Shown here: one piece after another, positions 43,722 to 54,616 of the stretch | Layout of the letters: each line of letters begins with the position of its first letter | How positions within the stretch are numbered: the first letter of the stretch is position 1 | Assembly (NCBI RefSeq): GCF_001742185.1 | Contig: NZ_CP015750.1 | Coordinates: forward strand, 2,108,001 to 2,172,000 | DNA length: 64,000 nt | Reading direction: 5' to 3' | Source of the DNA: Pectobacterium wasabiae CFBP 3304 | GTDB lineage: Bacteria; Pseudomonadota; Gammaproteobacteria; Enterobacterales; Enterobacteriaceae | Notes under the pieces: generated by a model | The model's database searches: none | Seen by the model: the letters and a program-made list of their open reading frames with translations, nothing else | Told to the model about the DNA's origin: nothing | Translations under genes and position numbers: made by a program

Positions 43722-43739
43722 GGCAATTTACCCTATTAT
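43711..43739 (+). promoter_or_regulatory. rnpB promoter
   Basis: ATGACA at 43711-43716 and TATTAT at 43734-43739 are spaced by 17 bp, with a GC-rich discriminator (CCGCGCC) before the RNA start at about 43747. The -35 lies within the last codons of rsmI. GC-rich discriminators are typical of growth-rate-controlled stable-RNA promoters. Confidence 0.8.
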
Positions 43740-43746
43740 CCGCGCC

Positions 43747-44123
<377 letters not shown>

Positions 44124-44130
44124 TCATCAT

Positions 44131-44160
44131 AAAACCCCGCTTCGGCGGGGTTTTGCTTTA
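44131..44160 (+). terminator. Terminator of rnpB
   Basis: AAAACCCCGC/GCGGGGTTTT with a TTCG loop is a 10-bp perfect stem ending in TTTT and then GCTTTA. Confidence 0.93.
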
Positions 44161-44172
44161 TGTGGGTAGGCA

Positions 44173-44226
44173 AGATGAATGACTGTCCACGACGCTTTTT
44201 ATGAAAGAAAGCGGCTTAGCGGTCAA
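44173..44226 (+). repeat. Partial duplication of the rnpB 3' end
   Basis: Twenty-one bases at 44173-44193 are identical to 44076-44096 of rnpB, including GACTGTCCACGAC. After a different 18-base filler the copy resumes as CGGCTTAGCGGTCAA, against CGGCTTAACGGTCAA in rnpB. The copies are 97 bp apart with the rnpB terminator between them. E. coli is known to carry downstream repeats that contain rnpB 3' sequence; this is the same kind of structure. Confidence 0.9.
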
Positions 44227-44265
44227 TAGGAAGTACTGGCTGAAAAACACTATGGTGGGTATTTT

Positions 44266-44291
44266 TAAAGGTGCTATTATTAGTATCTTTA
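44266..44291. promoter_or_regulatory. Operator-like palindrome of the StbDE pair
   Basis: A 26-bp imperfect palindrome runs from TAAAGGTGCTA to TAGTATCTTTA, with 10 of 13 positions symmetric in each arm. It lies 38 bp before the antitoxin start, where such modules are usually autorepressed. The promoter is probably here too (TATTAT within the centre). Confidence 0.6.
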
Positions 44292-44328
44292 AGCGGTCTT
44301 TAGCTAACCTGATTGAGAGATGGAGATT

Positions 44329-44583
44329 ATGGCTTTCAACATCCTAACTAATACAGCAGCCAGTATCACTGAGTTGAAACGTGATCCAATGGGGACGGTG
44401 CGGTCTGCTGAAGGTGAAACTATCGCTATACTGAACCGCAATGAGCCTGCGTTCTATTGCGTGCCTCCTGCCGTATTCGCTTACTTGATGGAACTCGCTG
44501 AAGATGCAGAATTGGGGCATACCGTCGATGAGCGGATGTCAGAGATAGTTGATGCGAAAGAGATTTCGCTCGATGACTTATAA
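44329..44583 (+). CDS. Type II antitoxin, StbD/Phd-YefM family
   Basis: This antitoxin neutralises the toxin encoded next to it and represses the operon. The Phd/YefM N-terminal DNA-binding fold is visible (FNILTNTAASITELKRDPMG ... ILNRNEPAFYCVPPAVFAYLME) and the acidic toxin-binding tail ends EISLDDL. I start at ATG 44329 (84 aa), preceded by GAGATGGAG; an in-frame ATG nine bases earlier is possible. It overlaps the toxin gene by 11 bp. It closely resembles plasmid and chromosomal StbD proteins. Confidence 0.9.
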   Translation: MAFNILTNTAASITELKRDPMGTVRSAEGETIAILNRNEPAFYCVPPAVFAYLMELAEDAELGHTVDERMSEIVDAKEISLDDL

Positions 44584-44860
44584 GTTGAAATTTGTTCCTT
44601 CTGCAATGAAGGAATGGAAAAAGTTAGGGCATCCTGTTCGGGAACAATTCAAGAAGAAGTTGGCCGAGCGCCTAGAGAATCCTCGTGTTCCTTCGGCTCA
44701 GCTTCATGGTCGCAAAGATCAGTATAAAATTAAACTGAAGTCTGCTGGCTACAGACTGGTGTATTTAGTTCAGGATGACACCATTACTGTAATGGTTATG
44801 GGGGTTGGAAGGCGTGAAGGAAACCAGATTTATTCTGATACTAAAGATCGGTCTATTTAA
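44573..44860 (+). CDS. Type II toxin, StbE/RelE family
   Basis: This is a RelE/ParE-fold toxin; StbE-type members act as ribosome-dependent mRNA interferases, which is family knowledge rather than shown here. The 95 residues start MTYKLKFVPSAMKEWKKLG and contain LAERLENPRVPSAQLHGRKD, YKIKLKSAGYRLVYLVQDD and VMGVGRREGNQIY. Basic residues and the Arg-Leu-Val-Tyr strand are typical of the family. The ATG at 44573 lies inside the antitoxin frame, so translation is coupled. The pair looks intact. Confidence 0.9.
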   Translation: MTYKLKFVPSAMKEWKKLGHPVREQFKKKLAERLENPRVPSAQLHGRKDQYKIKLKSAGYRLVYLVQDDTITVMVMGVGRREGNQIYSDTKDRSI

Positions 44861-45038
44861 CTCTGCCTTTTACGCTTTATGCTTCTTCCTCGGTGGTTTT
44901 TTCTTACTGCGTTATTCCTTTCAAATTAATTGATGTTCTCCATCACATAACTCTGACTTTTTCTGTGTCATAAAGCGCGTAAAGTAACGTCATCGCGTGC
45001 TGCGGCACGTTCGCTGACATCTTTCAGAGGATATGACT

Positions 45039-45824
45039 ATGAACAACACTTCCCGGATGCCCGCACTGTTCCTCGGCCACGGTAGCCCGATGAACGTGTT
45101 GGAAAACAATGCGTATACTCAGGCGTGGCAAACGCTGGGTGAGACGCTACCACGTCCGAAGGCGATTATTGCGGTTTCTGCTCACTGGTATACCCGTGGT
45201 ACGGCGGTGACGGCGATGGAAAATCCGCGCACCATTCATGATTTTGGTGGCTTCCCGCAGGCGCTGTTTGATACGAAGTACCCAGCACCCGGTTCACCTG
45301 AATTGGCGGCGAGGATCCAGCAGGCGCTGGCTCCGTATCCCGTTACCGCCGATCAAAGCCAATGGGGATTGGATCATGGTTCTTGGGGCGTGCTGATAAA
45401 GATGTACCCCGACGCGGATATTCCCGTTGTGCAACTGAGCGTCGATGGCACGCAACCTGCCGCGTATCACTACGAATTAGGGCGCAAGTTGGCGGCACTG
45501 CGTGATGAAGGCATTATGATTGTCGCGAGCGGCAACGTGGTACATAACCTACGAATGGTGAAATGGGACGGCGATGCAGACGCGTACCCGTGGGCGATAT
45601 CATTCAATCAATTTGTGCGTGATAACCTAGCCTATCAGGGCAACGACCATCCGTTGGTTAATTTTATGCAGCATGATGGTGCGGCATTGTCTAACCCGAC
45701 ACCCGACCACTATTTCCCGCTGCTTTATGTGCTGGGAAGCTGGGACGGCAAAGAAGCGATGAGTATTCCGGTCGATGGGCTTGAGATGGGATCGCTGAGC
45801 ATGCTGTCGGTGCTGGTGGGATAA
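45039..45824 (+). CDS. ygiD: 4,5-DOPA-extradiol-dioxygenase-like protein YgiD
   Basis: YgiD is a class III extradiol ring-cleavage dioxygenase homologous to plant betalain enzymes; E. coli YgiD is a zinc-containing enzyme able to act on DOPA. Conserved metal histidines are in FLGHGSPMN (His14) and AVSAHWYTRG, with LDHGSWGVL and SGNVVHNLR later. ATG 45039 has AGAGG eight bases upstream; the earlier ATG at 45033 is too close to it. The gene gives 261 residues. It is convergent with ygiC, with a shared terminator. Confidence 0.93.
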   Translation: MNNTSRMPALFLGHGSPMNVLENNAYTQAWQTLGETLPRPKAIIAVSAHWYTRGTAVTAMENPRTIHDFGGFPQALFDTKYPAPGSPELAARIQQALAPYPVTADQSQWGLDHGSWGVLIKMYPDADIPVVQLSVDGTQPAAYHYELGRKLAALRDEGIMIVASGNVVHNLRMVKWDGDADAYPWAISFNQFVRDNLAYQGNDHPLVNFMQHDGAALSNPTPDHYFPLLYVLGSWDGKEAMSIPVDGLEMGSLSMLSVLVG

Positions 45825-45848
45825 CCCACACTTTGCTTTAGAAATGAG

Positions 45849-45873
45849 AAGGCACGGTGAAAACCGTGCCTTG
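45849..45873. terminator. Bidirectional terminator ygiD / ygiC
   Basis: AAGGCACGGT/ACCGTGCCTT is a perfect 10-bp stem with a GAAA loop, lying between convergent stop codons. T-runs are short on both sides. Confidence 0.75.
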
Positions 45874-45892
45874 TTACTTTCAATTTTGCTGC

Positions 45893-47053
45893 TTAATCCA
45901 GAATGGTGTGTGGATAAAAGCGCGAGAGATCCTGAGTGATCAGGGCGCGATCTTCACGTACACCGATACCACAGGGCAGATCGTTCACCAGCCAACTACC
46001 AATCAGCGTGTAGCTGTCGCCGAACTTCGGCAATTGATGGTATTGCTGGACGATCATGCCTTCCTCGCCGTAAGGGCCATCGGCTGACGCTATCTCTTTG
46101 CCATTTTCGACGATCTGGATGTTTGCCCCTTCGCGTGAAAACAGCGGCTTAATGACGTAGCTGTCTAGCTCAGGGTGTTCATCTTCCGCGAAATAGGCAG
46201 GAAGTAGATTGGGGTGATTGGGGAACATTTCCCACAGCATCGGCAGCAGCGCTTTATTGGAAATGATACTTTTCCAGGCTGGCTCCAGCCAACGCACACC
46301 TGCATCCTCCAGCTTGGTGGAAAACACCTCACGCAGCATGAATTCCCATGGATACAGCTTGAATAGGTTACTAATTACCTGATTTTCAGGATCGGTAAAC
46401 TGACCTTTCTCACCGAGGCCGATTTCCTCGATGTACAGAAATTCGCTCGGCAGACCCGCTTCCAGCGCGCAATCCTGGAGATATTGCACCGTACCGCGAT
46501 CTTCTTCCGTATCCTGACAGCAGGCAAAGTGCAGCAAGCCAAAGCCGTGATTCAGCTTCAGTTCCTCAAAGCGTTCAATCAGCTTTTCCTGAATGCTGTT
46601 GTACTGGTCAGAATTCTGCGGCAGCTTCCCGGCGTTGATTTGATCTTCCAGCCACAGCCATTGGAAAAAAGCGGCTTCGTACAGCGACGTCGGCGTATCC
46701 GCATTGTTTTCCAGCAGTTTGGCTGGGGATTTGCCGTCATACGCCAAATCGAGGCGTGAATACAGCGAAGGCTGATGGGTGCGCCATGAGTGCCTGACGA
46801 ATTCCCAGGTGTGCTTGGGAATGCGGAATTTGGTGAGCAGTGCGTCGCTGCTGACGACTTTTTCCACCACCTGCAGACACATCTGGTGCAGTTCTGCCGT
46901 GGTTTCTTCCAGCTCTTCGATCTGGGCAAGCGTGAACTGATAGTATGCCTCTTCGCTCCAGTAGGGTTCGCCGTACATGGTGTGAAAACGAAAACCAAAC
47001 TCGGTGGCTTTTTCCTGCCAGTCAGGACGTGCTGTAATATCTATCCGCTTCAT
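45893..47053 (-). CDS. ygiC: ATP-grasp glutathionylspermidine-synthase-like protein YgiC
   Basis: YgiC resembles the C-terminal synthetase domain of glutathionylspermidine synthase and is an ATP-grasp amide ligase of unknown substrate. The ATP-grasp core lies in [20 protein letters not shown] and the following [13 protein letters not shown]. The length of 386 residues equals E. coli. It is 11 bp behind ygiB and forms a two-gene operon with it, a conserved neighbourhood of tolC. Confidence 0.94.
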   Translation of the reverse strand: MKRIDITARPDWQEKATEFGFRFHTMYGEPYWSEEAYYQFTLAQIEELEETTAELHQMCLQVVEKVVSSDALLTKFRIPKHTWEFVRHSWRTHQPSLYSRLDLAYDGKSPAKLLENNADTPTSLYEAAFFQWLWLEDQINAGKLPQNSDQYNSIQEKLIERFEELKLNHGFGLLHFACCQDTEEDRGTVQYLQDCALEAGLPSEFLYIEEIGLGEKGQFTDPENQVISNLFKLYPWEFMLREVFSTKLEDAGVRWLEPAWKSIISNKALLPMLWEMFPNHPNLLPAYFAEDEHPELDSYVIKPLFSREGANIQIVENGKEIASADGPYGEEGMIVQQYHQLPKFGDSYTLIGSWLVNDLPCGIGVREDRALITQDLSRFYPHTILD

Positions 47054-47064
47054 TCGATACGTCC

Positions 47065-47733
47065 TCAGCCGCCCATACTACGGGAAGAGCTGGAACTTGA
47101 ACTGGCGCTGCTACGCTGCATGCTGGTTTGTTTGGCGACGGTTTCACCAAAGCCGCCGCGCGTAATGGTGGATGTCGTTGCAGGCTTCGGTGCCAGTGCA
47201 GTTTTAGGCACTGTCATCGTGCGGCCTGTCGTCGCGTTGCCGTAGTTTTTGCCGGTAGCATCGACGAATTTGCCGTTAGCCGGGCTGGTGGGGGATTTTG
47301 AACTGAACAACGGCTGCTGTGTGAAACCGGCCCCGCCACTCATCATGCGGCCCATCATGTAACCGGCCATCAGCGGCATCCAGGACATGCCACCGCCCTG
47401 TTGCGATTCTGCTGCCATACCTGCCTGCGCGGGGACTTGAGTACACTGTGCTTCGCCAAATTCCGCTACGCAATCTTCTTTTGTCGCGTATTTTGGTGCC
47501 GTTTTTTCCGCTTCTTTTAATGCATTATTGTACGCGGTGGTGCATTGGGCAGCCATTGACGGGTTAGCTGACGAACAGTCATCCGCATTCTGGTAAAGGG
47601 AGACGGTTTCATCGGTTTGTTCGCAGCCCGCGAGGAAAAATACCGCGCTGACGGCTAAGGCAACGGGTGCCAGGCGATACGTTCTCCATTCTTTGCGGAA
47701 CGTTTCCTGATTAATATTTTTTGTACGTTTCAT
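47065..47733 (-). CDS. ygiB: DUF1190 lipoprotein-like protein YgiB
   Basis: YgiB has no proven function. The N-terminal hydrophobic helix ends in a lipobox-like FFLAGC, so it is probably lipidated. Four further cysteines (DDCSSAN, AQCTTAY, EDCVAEF, AQCTQVP) fit two disulfides. The C-terminus is low-complexity, with a run of serines before RSMGG. I use ATG 47731-47733 (222 aa), matching MKRTK of E. coli; the frame is open thirteen codons further. It is upstream of ygiC on the same strand. Confidence 0.92.
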   Translation of the reverse strand: MKRTKNINQETFRKEWRTYRLAPVALAVSAVFFLAGCEQTDETVSLYQNADDCSSANPSMAAQCTTAYNNALKEAEKTAPKYATKEDCVAEFGEAQCTQVPAQAGMAAESQQGGGMSWMPLMAGYMMGRMMSGGAGFTQQPLFSSKSPTSPANGKFVDATGKNYGNATTGRTMTVPKTALAPKPATTSTITRGGFGETVAKQTSMQRSSASSSSSSSRSMGG

Positions 47734-47956
47734 TGTGTTTATCCCAGAGCAAAGTGTCATGATTAATGACAAATATGTGTCGCTAAGAATAGGGGAACGT
47801 TGCCTGAATTTAAAGCGCCAATGGGACTAATGGTCGTAACGAACGGACTCTTTACGTTGTTATACACTCTGTTGTGCGACATTTCGCGTTATGGAGCACG
47901 TAACCGTTTCGGCATTTTGGCGCAGCCACATTCTTCTGTGGAAAGAGTGTAGGTAT

Positions 47957-47983
47957 GAAAAAGGGGGAACGGTGGTTCCCCCT
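47957..47983 (-). terminator. Terminator of tolC
   Basis: Read on the minus strand, AGGGGGAAC/GTTCCCCCT is a 9-bp perfect stem with a 4-base loop, followed by TTTTTCAT. Confidence 0.9.
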
Positions 47984-48015
47984 GTATCGGGCGTTGGTTT
48001 AAAAATCGCTACGGA

Positions 48016-49407
48016 TTAACGCTGCGCCGAGGCGGTCGTCGTCTGCGGAGCGCTGTCGTCCGTTATGGTCGGCGTGGTTGACACCGGTTGACCCAGCGAC
48101 GCATTCAGCGCTTGCAGATCGCTTTCATTCAGCGTTCCCTGCGCGGATTTAATGTTTAACTGGTTGATCAGATAATCATAACGTGCGCTGGAGAGCTGCT
48201 GTTTGGCGTTATACAACGTGGTGGTAGCATCCAGCACGTCAACGATGGTACGCGTTCCGACCTGATAACCCGCTTCCATTGCATCCAGAGAGCTTTGTGC
48301 AGACACTTCAGCCTGCTTGTAAGCGTTGATGCTGCTGATGGAAGCAGAGATGTTGTTGAACGATGAACGGACTACTTGGATCACTGAACGGTGCGCACTT
48401 TCTAGCTGCTCACTGGCGCTGACATAGCTGTGCTGTGCCTGCTTGACCTGAGAGTTGGTGATACCGCCGTTGTACAGTGGGAGCGTAAAGTTGATGCCAA
48501 CTCTGTGTTGCCCTGCGTCGGTGTCGTTGAAGTTGCCGCTATTCGTCCGTGAGCCGGAATAACGGGTATCGCTTACGCCCGTCGATGCGGTGAGTCCTAG
48601 CGTTGGCATATAGCCGGTTTCGGATGAGCGAATTTGCTCACGGGCCAAATCCTGACTCAAACGTGCGGACAACAGGTTCAGGTTGCGGTTTTCCGCTTCT
48701 TTTAACAGATTGTTGACGGCTTCGGGTTTCTGAGTAGAAAAATGAGTGATATTCAGGCCAGCGAGCTGCGGGTAGAAATTGCCGGTAATCTGGCGCAGTG
48801 ATTCCAGCGCATTGTCCAGCGTATTACGCGTCAGAACTTCATTTGCCAGCACGCTGTCATACTGTGCCCGGGCGTTCTGGACGTCGGTAATCGCAACCAG
48901 ACCCACGTTGAAGCGCTGTGTCGTCTGGTCTAACTGACGATAAATTGCCTGTTTCTGAGCGCTGATATAGGACAACGAGTCAATCGCGCGCAGCACATTG
49001 AAATAGGCGGTCGCTGTGTTCAGCATCAGATTTTGCTGTGCCGTCTGGTACACAACATCTTCGATACCGGCTTGTTTTTCCTGCAGCGTCAGCGCACGCC
49101 ATCTGGACATGTCGAACAGCGTCTGGGTTAGTTGTAATGACGCGCTTTTCTCATTGTTATTGACGCCGTTACTGTCACGGTAACCCTTGTTATAGGTATA
49201 CCCTGCGTTGATCCCCAACTGCGGCAGTAACGTGCTGCGTGCTTCGTTGATTTTTTCAAACGCGGCGTCGCGTGTTGCCGCAGAGCTGCGTAAATCAGGG
49301 TTGGTGCTTTTTGCCTGCTGGTAGACCTGTAACAGGTTTTCCGCCTGGCTCATGGCGCTAAAACCGCCCAGGCTCAGACCAATAAGAAGAGGGAGCAATT
49401 TCTTCAT
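48016..49407 (-). CDS. tolC: Outer-membrane efflux channel TolC
   Basis: TolC is the trimeric outer-membrane exit duct for RND, MFS and ABC drug pumps and for type I secretion, both of which matter for plant-associated soft-rot bacteria. The signal peptide is cleaved after SQA (residue 22). The two halves of the OEP fold share VQNARAQYDSVLANE-type helices, and DAMEAGYQVGTRTIVDVLDA is conserved. I choose ATG 49405-49407, six bases behind AAGGA; the ATG at 49413 abuts it. The 463 residues are shorter than E. coli because the C-terminal tail differs. Confidence 0.97.
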   Translation of the reverse strand: MKKLLPLLIGLSLGGFSAMSQAENLLQVYQQAKSTNPDLRSSAATRDAAFEKINEARSTLLPQLGINAGYTYNKGYRDSNGVNNNEKSASLQLTQTLFDMSRWRALTLQEKQAGIEDVVYQTAQQNLMLNTATAYFNVLRAIDSLSYISAQKQAIYRQLDQTTQRFNVGLVAITDVQNARAQYDSVLANEVLTRNTLDNALESLRQITGNFYPQLAGLNITHFSTQKPEAVNNLLKEAENRNLNLLSARLSQDLAREQIRSSETGYMPTLGLTASTGVSDTRYSGSRTNSGNFNDTDAGQHRVGINFTLPLYNGGITNSQVKQAQHSYVSASEQLESAHRSVIQVVRSSFNNISASISSINAYKQAEVSAQSSLDAMEAGYQVGTRTIVDVLDATTTLYNAKQQLSSARYDYLINQLNIKSAQGTLNESDLQALNASLGQPVSTTPTITDDSAPQTTTASAQR

Positions 49408-49745
49408 TTGCATTCCTTGTTGTGCAGCAATCTCGCTATGGTAGCGCTGTCTGTAGACGAATAATTGTCGATTCTATCAGAATCTGCCAATAGGATAAGG
49501 TAGCTGAACGTGCCATCTTTCAGCGAAATACGTTCGAAGAGTCAGGTAAATTGACCTTTCGGGTGATTCAGTGTGACGCGTTGTTGTTCAGTAAGATACC
49601 GAAAAGCAATGCGGTGTGTGGGTATAACCCTCGGTTTCGCTGACGTCACGCCTAATAAATGCTCAAAAACAATGATGAGTATAATGACAGTGGGTTCCGC
49701 CCTACAATACTGGATTCCATTAATACTTGTTACAGGAGTGCAGCC
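49408..49745. other. tolC-nudF divergent intergenic region
   Basis: About 340 bp contain the promoters of tolC (minus) and nudF (plus). The nudF frame is open to 49659, but codon use and E. coli comparison place the start at 49746. I see no convincing mar/sox/rob box or repeat. Confidence 0.5.
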
Positions 49746-50378
49746 GTGGTGTCTTCCGTGTCCGGTCCCGTTACTTTCACCAAAGATGATGTAGAAATTA
49801 TTGCACGTGAAAAACTGTATGACGGTTTTTTTGCGCTGGAGCGTTATCGCTTCCGCCATCGTCTGTTTAATGGCGGTATGAGCGGCGAAGTCAGCCGTGA
49901 GATCCTGGAGCGTGGCCACGCTGTCGTGCTGCTGCCTTACGATCCGGTACGGGATGAAGTGGTGCTGATAGAACAGATTCGTATCGCCGCCTATGACACC
50001 AGCGCGTCTCCCTGGCTGTTTGAACTGGTGGCTGGCATGATTGAGCCAGGAGAAAGCCACGAAGAGGTGGCGCGGCGTGAAGCAGAGGAAGAAGCCGGAT
50101 TAAGGGTTGGCCGCTGTCGACCGATAATCAACTATCTTGCCAGCCCCGGCGGCACCAGCGAACGTCTGGCGGTGATGGTGGGCGAGGTGGACACGCGTTC
50201 GGCGCAAGGGATCCACGGCCTGGCGGAAGAAAACGAAGATATTCGCGTGCATGTGGTGAGCCGAGAACAAAGTTATCAATGGGTTGAGGAAGGCATCGTT
50301 GATAACGCCGCCTCTGTCATTGCCTTGCAATGGTTAGCGTTGCACCATGAAGAACTGAAACGTGCGTGGGTGGATTGA
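49746..50378 (+). CDS. nudF: ADP-ribose pyrophosphatase NudF
   Basis: NudF hydrolyses ADP-ribose to AMP and ribose-5-phosphate. The Nudix box is intact: [11 protein letters not shown] then REAEEEAG (pattern GX5EX7REUXEEXGU). [20 protein letters not shown] at the N-terminus and [19 protein letters not shown] behind the box match E. coli. I use the GTG at 49746, seven bases behind AGGAG, giving 210 residues against 209 in E. coli. yqiB follows 4 bp downstream. Confidence 0.95.
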   Translation: MVSSVSGPVTFTKDDVEIIAREKLYDGFFALERYRFRHRLFNGGMSGEVSREILERGHAVVLLPYDPVRDEVVLIEQIRIAAYDTSASPWLFELVAGMIEPGESHEEVARREAEEEAGLRVGRCRPIINYLASPGGTSERLAVMVGEVDTRSAQGIHGLAEENEDIRVHVVSREQSYQWVEEGIVDNAASVIALQWLALHHEELKRAWVD

Positions 50379-50382
50379 ATTG

Positions 50383-50814
50383 ATGAAACGTTATACCCCG
50401 GATTTCCCAGCCATGATGAGGTTATGTGAAACTAACTTCATGCAATTACGGCGTTTGCTGCCAAAAATTGATGAAGTTGGTGAAATCGCGGTTTATCACG
50501 TCAATAATGCGGTCTATCAACTGACGATCCTTGAATCTACTCGCTATACGTCATTGGTTGAGATTAAGCAGACGGCACCTGCTGTCAGCTATTGGAGTCT
50601 GCCAATGATGAGCGTTAGGTTGTATCATGACGCGTTGGTTGCGGAAGTGTGTGCCAGCCAGCAGATCTTTCGCTTCAAAGCACGTTATGATTATCCTAAT
50701 AAGAAGTTACATCAACGTGACGAAAAGCATCAAATTAATCAGTTTCTTGCTGATTGGCTAAAATATTGTTTGGCGTATGGTTCGATGTCGATACCGGTTT
50801 TTGATACCCAATAG
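50383..50814 (+). CDS. yqiB: DUF1249 protein YqiB
   Basis: YqiB is a conserved enterobacterial protein of unknown function. It has 143 residues, close to E. coli, starting [20 protein letters not shown]. The C-terminal half ([20 protein letters not shown], then [20 protein letters not shown]) is nearly invariant. It is linked to nudF by a 4-bp gap and normally lies before cpdA; here a long ERIC separates them. Confidence 0.94.
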   Translation: MKRYTPDFPAMMRLCETNFMQLRRLLPKIDEVGEIAVYHVNNAVYQLTILESTRYTSLVEIKQTAPAVSYWSLPMMSVRLYHDALVAEVCASQQIFRFKARYDYPNKKLHQRDEKHQINQFLADWLKYCLAYGSMSIPVFDTQ

Positions 50815-50862
50815 ATTTCAATGTGCAGGAAAGTGGCCGCCGAGCCACAAGGGAAACCAACG

Positions 50863-51129
50863 TATACCCTAAATAATTCGAGTTGCAGGACAAAACGTTA
50901 ACGTTTTGAACAACGCGAAGCGTTAGCCCTTTAGGGCGATGCTCAGCGATGAGCATCGTAACGCGGCGACACAGTGACAAATTCGTCAAAGGCGAATTTG
51001 AGCAGCCAAAGGCTGACCTCTGGTGAGAGACAATATGTCTCTCATTCATCCCCGGGAGCTTACATCAGTAAGTGACTGGGGTGAGCGAGGAAAGCCAACG
51101 CACATGCAGCTTGAAGTATGATGGGTATA
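50863..51129. repeat. ERIC repeat enlarged by two hairpin-rich inserts (267 bp)
   Basis: The ends (TATACCCTAAATAATTCG and AAGTATGATGGGTATA) and the core (GAGCTTACATCAGTAAGTGA) are ERIC, but the element is 140 bp longer than the 127-bp form. Compared with the 5829 copy, one insert of 72 bp lies at 50891-50962 and one of 71 bp at 50978-51048, separated by the ERIC stretch GCGGCGACACAGTGA. Both consist of consecutive short hairpins, for example AAAACGTTAACGTTTT, GATGCTC/GAGCATC, CAAATTCG/CGAATTTG and GAGAGACA/TGTCTCTC. Confidence 0.9.
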
Positions 51130-51185
51130 TTCTGCAATTTGAAAGATGACGGGTAGAGACAGATTTACGTAACCAAGGACACCAT

Positions 51186-52013
51186 TTGGAAAGCCTGTTG
51201 ACACTGCCTGTGGCGAGTGGCGCCAGAGTCAGAATTTTACAAATAACAGATACCCATCTTTTTGCGGGCGAGCATGAAACCTTGCTGGGTATCAACACCT
51301 ATCGTAGCTATCACGCTGTGCTGAATGCCATCAAGGTTCGGCAGGAGGCGTTTGATTTGATTGTCGCGACGGGCGATCTGGCGCAGGATCATACGCTGCA
51401 AGCCTATCACCATTTTTCGAGTGGGATTGCACAGATCCCAGCTCCTTGCGTATGGCTTCCGGGTAACCACGATTTCCAACCCGCGATGGTCGATGCGCTG
51501 GCTGACGCCGGTATTGCGCCATCCAAACACGTGCTGCTGGGTGATAAATGGCAGATCATTCTATTGGACAGCCAGGTGTTCGGCGTGCCACACGGTGAAC
51601 TGAGTGAATACCAGCTTGAATGGTTGGAGCGTAGCCTGCAAGGCCAGCCCGACCGTTTTACCTTGCTGTTGCTGCACCATCATCCGCATCCTTCCGGCTG
51701 TACCTGGCTCGATCAACACAGCCTGCGCAATGCGCATAATTTGTCTGCGGTACTGGATCGCTATCCGAAGGTGAACACCGTGCTGTGTGGGCATATTCAT
51801 CAGGAGATGGATTTTGACTGGCATGGTCGCCGCTTGCTGGCAACGCCGTCAACCTGTGTGCAGTTCAAACCGCACTGTACCAATTTCACCATTGATGACG
51901 TGGCACCGGGATGGCGCTATTTGGACCTGCTGCCGGATGGCTGCCTGGAAACGGAGGTCTATCGTCTGTCGGGCAGCGAGTTCCTGCCTGACATGAATTC
52001 GGACGGTTACTAA
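51186..52013 (+). CDS. cpdA: 3',5'-cyclic-AMP phosphodiesterase CpdA
   Basis: CpdA hydrolyses cAMP and so tunes CRP-dependent genes. It is a class III phosphodiesterase with the metallophosphoesterase motifs DTHLF, GDLAQD, GNHDF and GHIH plus LLLHHHPHP. The start is TTG at 51186 with AAGGA upstream, giving [20 protein letters not shown], the E. coli-like N-terminus. The 275 residues match. It overlaps yqiA by one base (TAATG), so the two are coupled. Confidence 0.96.
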   Translation: MESLLTLPVASGARVRILQITDTHLFAGEHETLLGINTYRSYHAVLNAIKVRQEAFDLIVATGDLAQDHTLQAYHHFSSGIAQIPAPCVWLPGNHDFQPAMVDALADAGIAPSKHVLLGDKWQIILLDSQVFGVPHGELSEYQLEWLERSLQGQPDRFTLLLLHHHPHPSGCTWLDQHSLRNAHNLSAVLDRYPKVNTVLCGHIHQEMDFDWHGRRLLATPSTCVQFKPHCTNFTIDDVAPGWRYLDLLPDGCLETEVYRLSGSEFLPDMNSDGY

Positions 52014-52594
52014 TGCCTACGCTTCTTTATTTGCACGGTTTCAACAGTACGCCACAGTCGGCGAAAGCGACCGCGTTAAAAGCGTGGCTGGCAGAACAGC
52101 ACCCTGAAATTGACATGGTGATCCCACAGCTTCCACCGTATCCGTCGGAGGCGGCTGAGATGATGGAATCGTTGATTATGGCTCGGGCGGGTCGTCCAGT
52201 GGGGATTGTTGGCTCTTCCCTCGGTGGTTATTATGCCACCTGGTTATCTCAGTGTTTTATGCTGCCTGCCGTGGTGGTGAATCCTGCTGTGAAGCCGTTT
52301 GAACTGCTGCTGGACCATCTGGGAGAATATCAGAACCCCTACACCGGTGAACAATATGTGCTAGAGTCTCGGCACGTTTACGATCTAAAGGTCATGCAGG
52401 TTGACCGACTGGAATCGCCGGATTTGCTCTGGCTGCTGTTGCAGACGGGGGATGAGGTTCTGGACTATCGTCAGGCAGTCGCGTATTACACGGCCTGCCG
52501 TCAAACGGTGGAGTCAGGGGGCAGTCATGCCTTTGTCGGATTTGAGCACTTCTTCACACCGATCGTGAATTTCTTAGGGCTTACGACAGACTGA
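52013..52594 (+). CDS. yqiA: Esterase YqiA
   Basis: YqiA is a small alpha/beta hydrolase with palmitoyl-CoA and other ester hydrolase activity in E. coli. It has [15 protein letters not shown] at the start, the nucleophile elbow [10 protein letters not shown], the catalytic aspartate in [11 protein letters not shown] and the histidine in [12 protein letters not shown]. The 193 residues match the family. It lies in the conserved nudF-yqiB-cpdA-yqiA-parE string, 84 bp before parE. Confidence 0.95.
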   Translation: MPTLLYLHGFNSTPQSAKATALKAWLAEQHPEIDMVIPQLPPYPSEAAEMMESLIMARAGRPVGIVGSSLGGYYATWLSQCFMLPAVVVNPAVKPFELLLDHLGEYQNPYTGEQYVLESRHVYDLKVMQVDRLESPDLLWLLLQTGDEVLDYRQAVAYYTACRQTVESGGSHAFVGFEHFFTPIVNFLGLTTD

Positions 52595-52615
52595 ACCGCC
52601 GCATATGCATTGAAA

Positions 52616-52640
52616 AACGAATCGCTGAAAGCGGTTCGTT
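52616..52640 (+). repeat. Hairpin between yqiA and parE
   Basis: AACGAATCGCT/AGCGGTTCGTT pair with one G-T and a GAA loop. No T-run follows (AAACACC), so it is at best an attenuator or processing site. Confidence 0.45.
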
Positions 52641-52642
52641 AA

Positions 52643-54574
<1,932 letters not shown>

Positions 54575-54616
54575 CGCCTTGATCGGATACCTCATCGATG
54601 GCAGGTATATTCGCTT

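Noticed and set aside
50891-51048. A CRISPR array formed by the repeated hairpins
   Set aside because: The units are different palindromes with no constant repeat or spacer length, and they are nested in ERIC; no cas genes are present.
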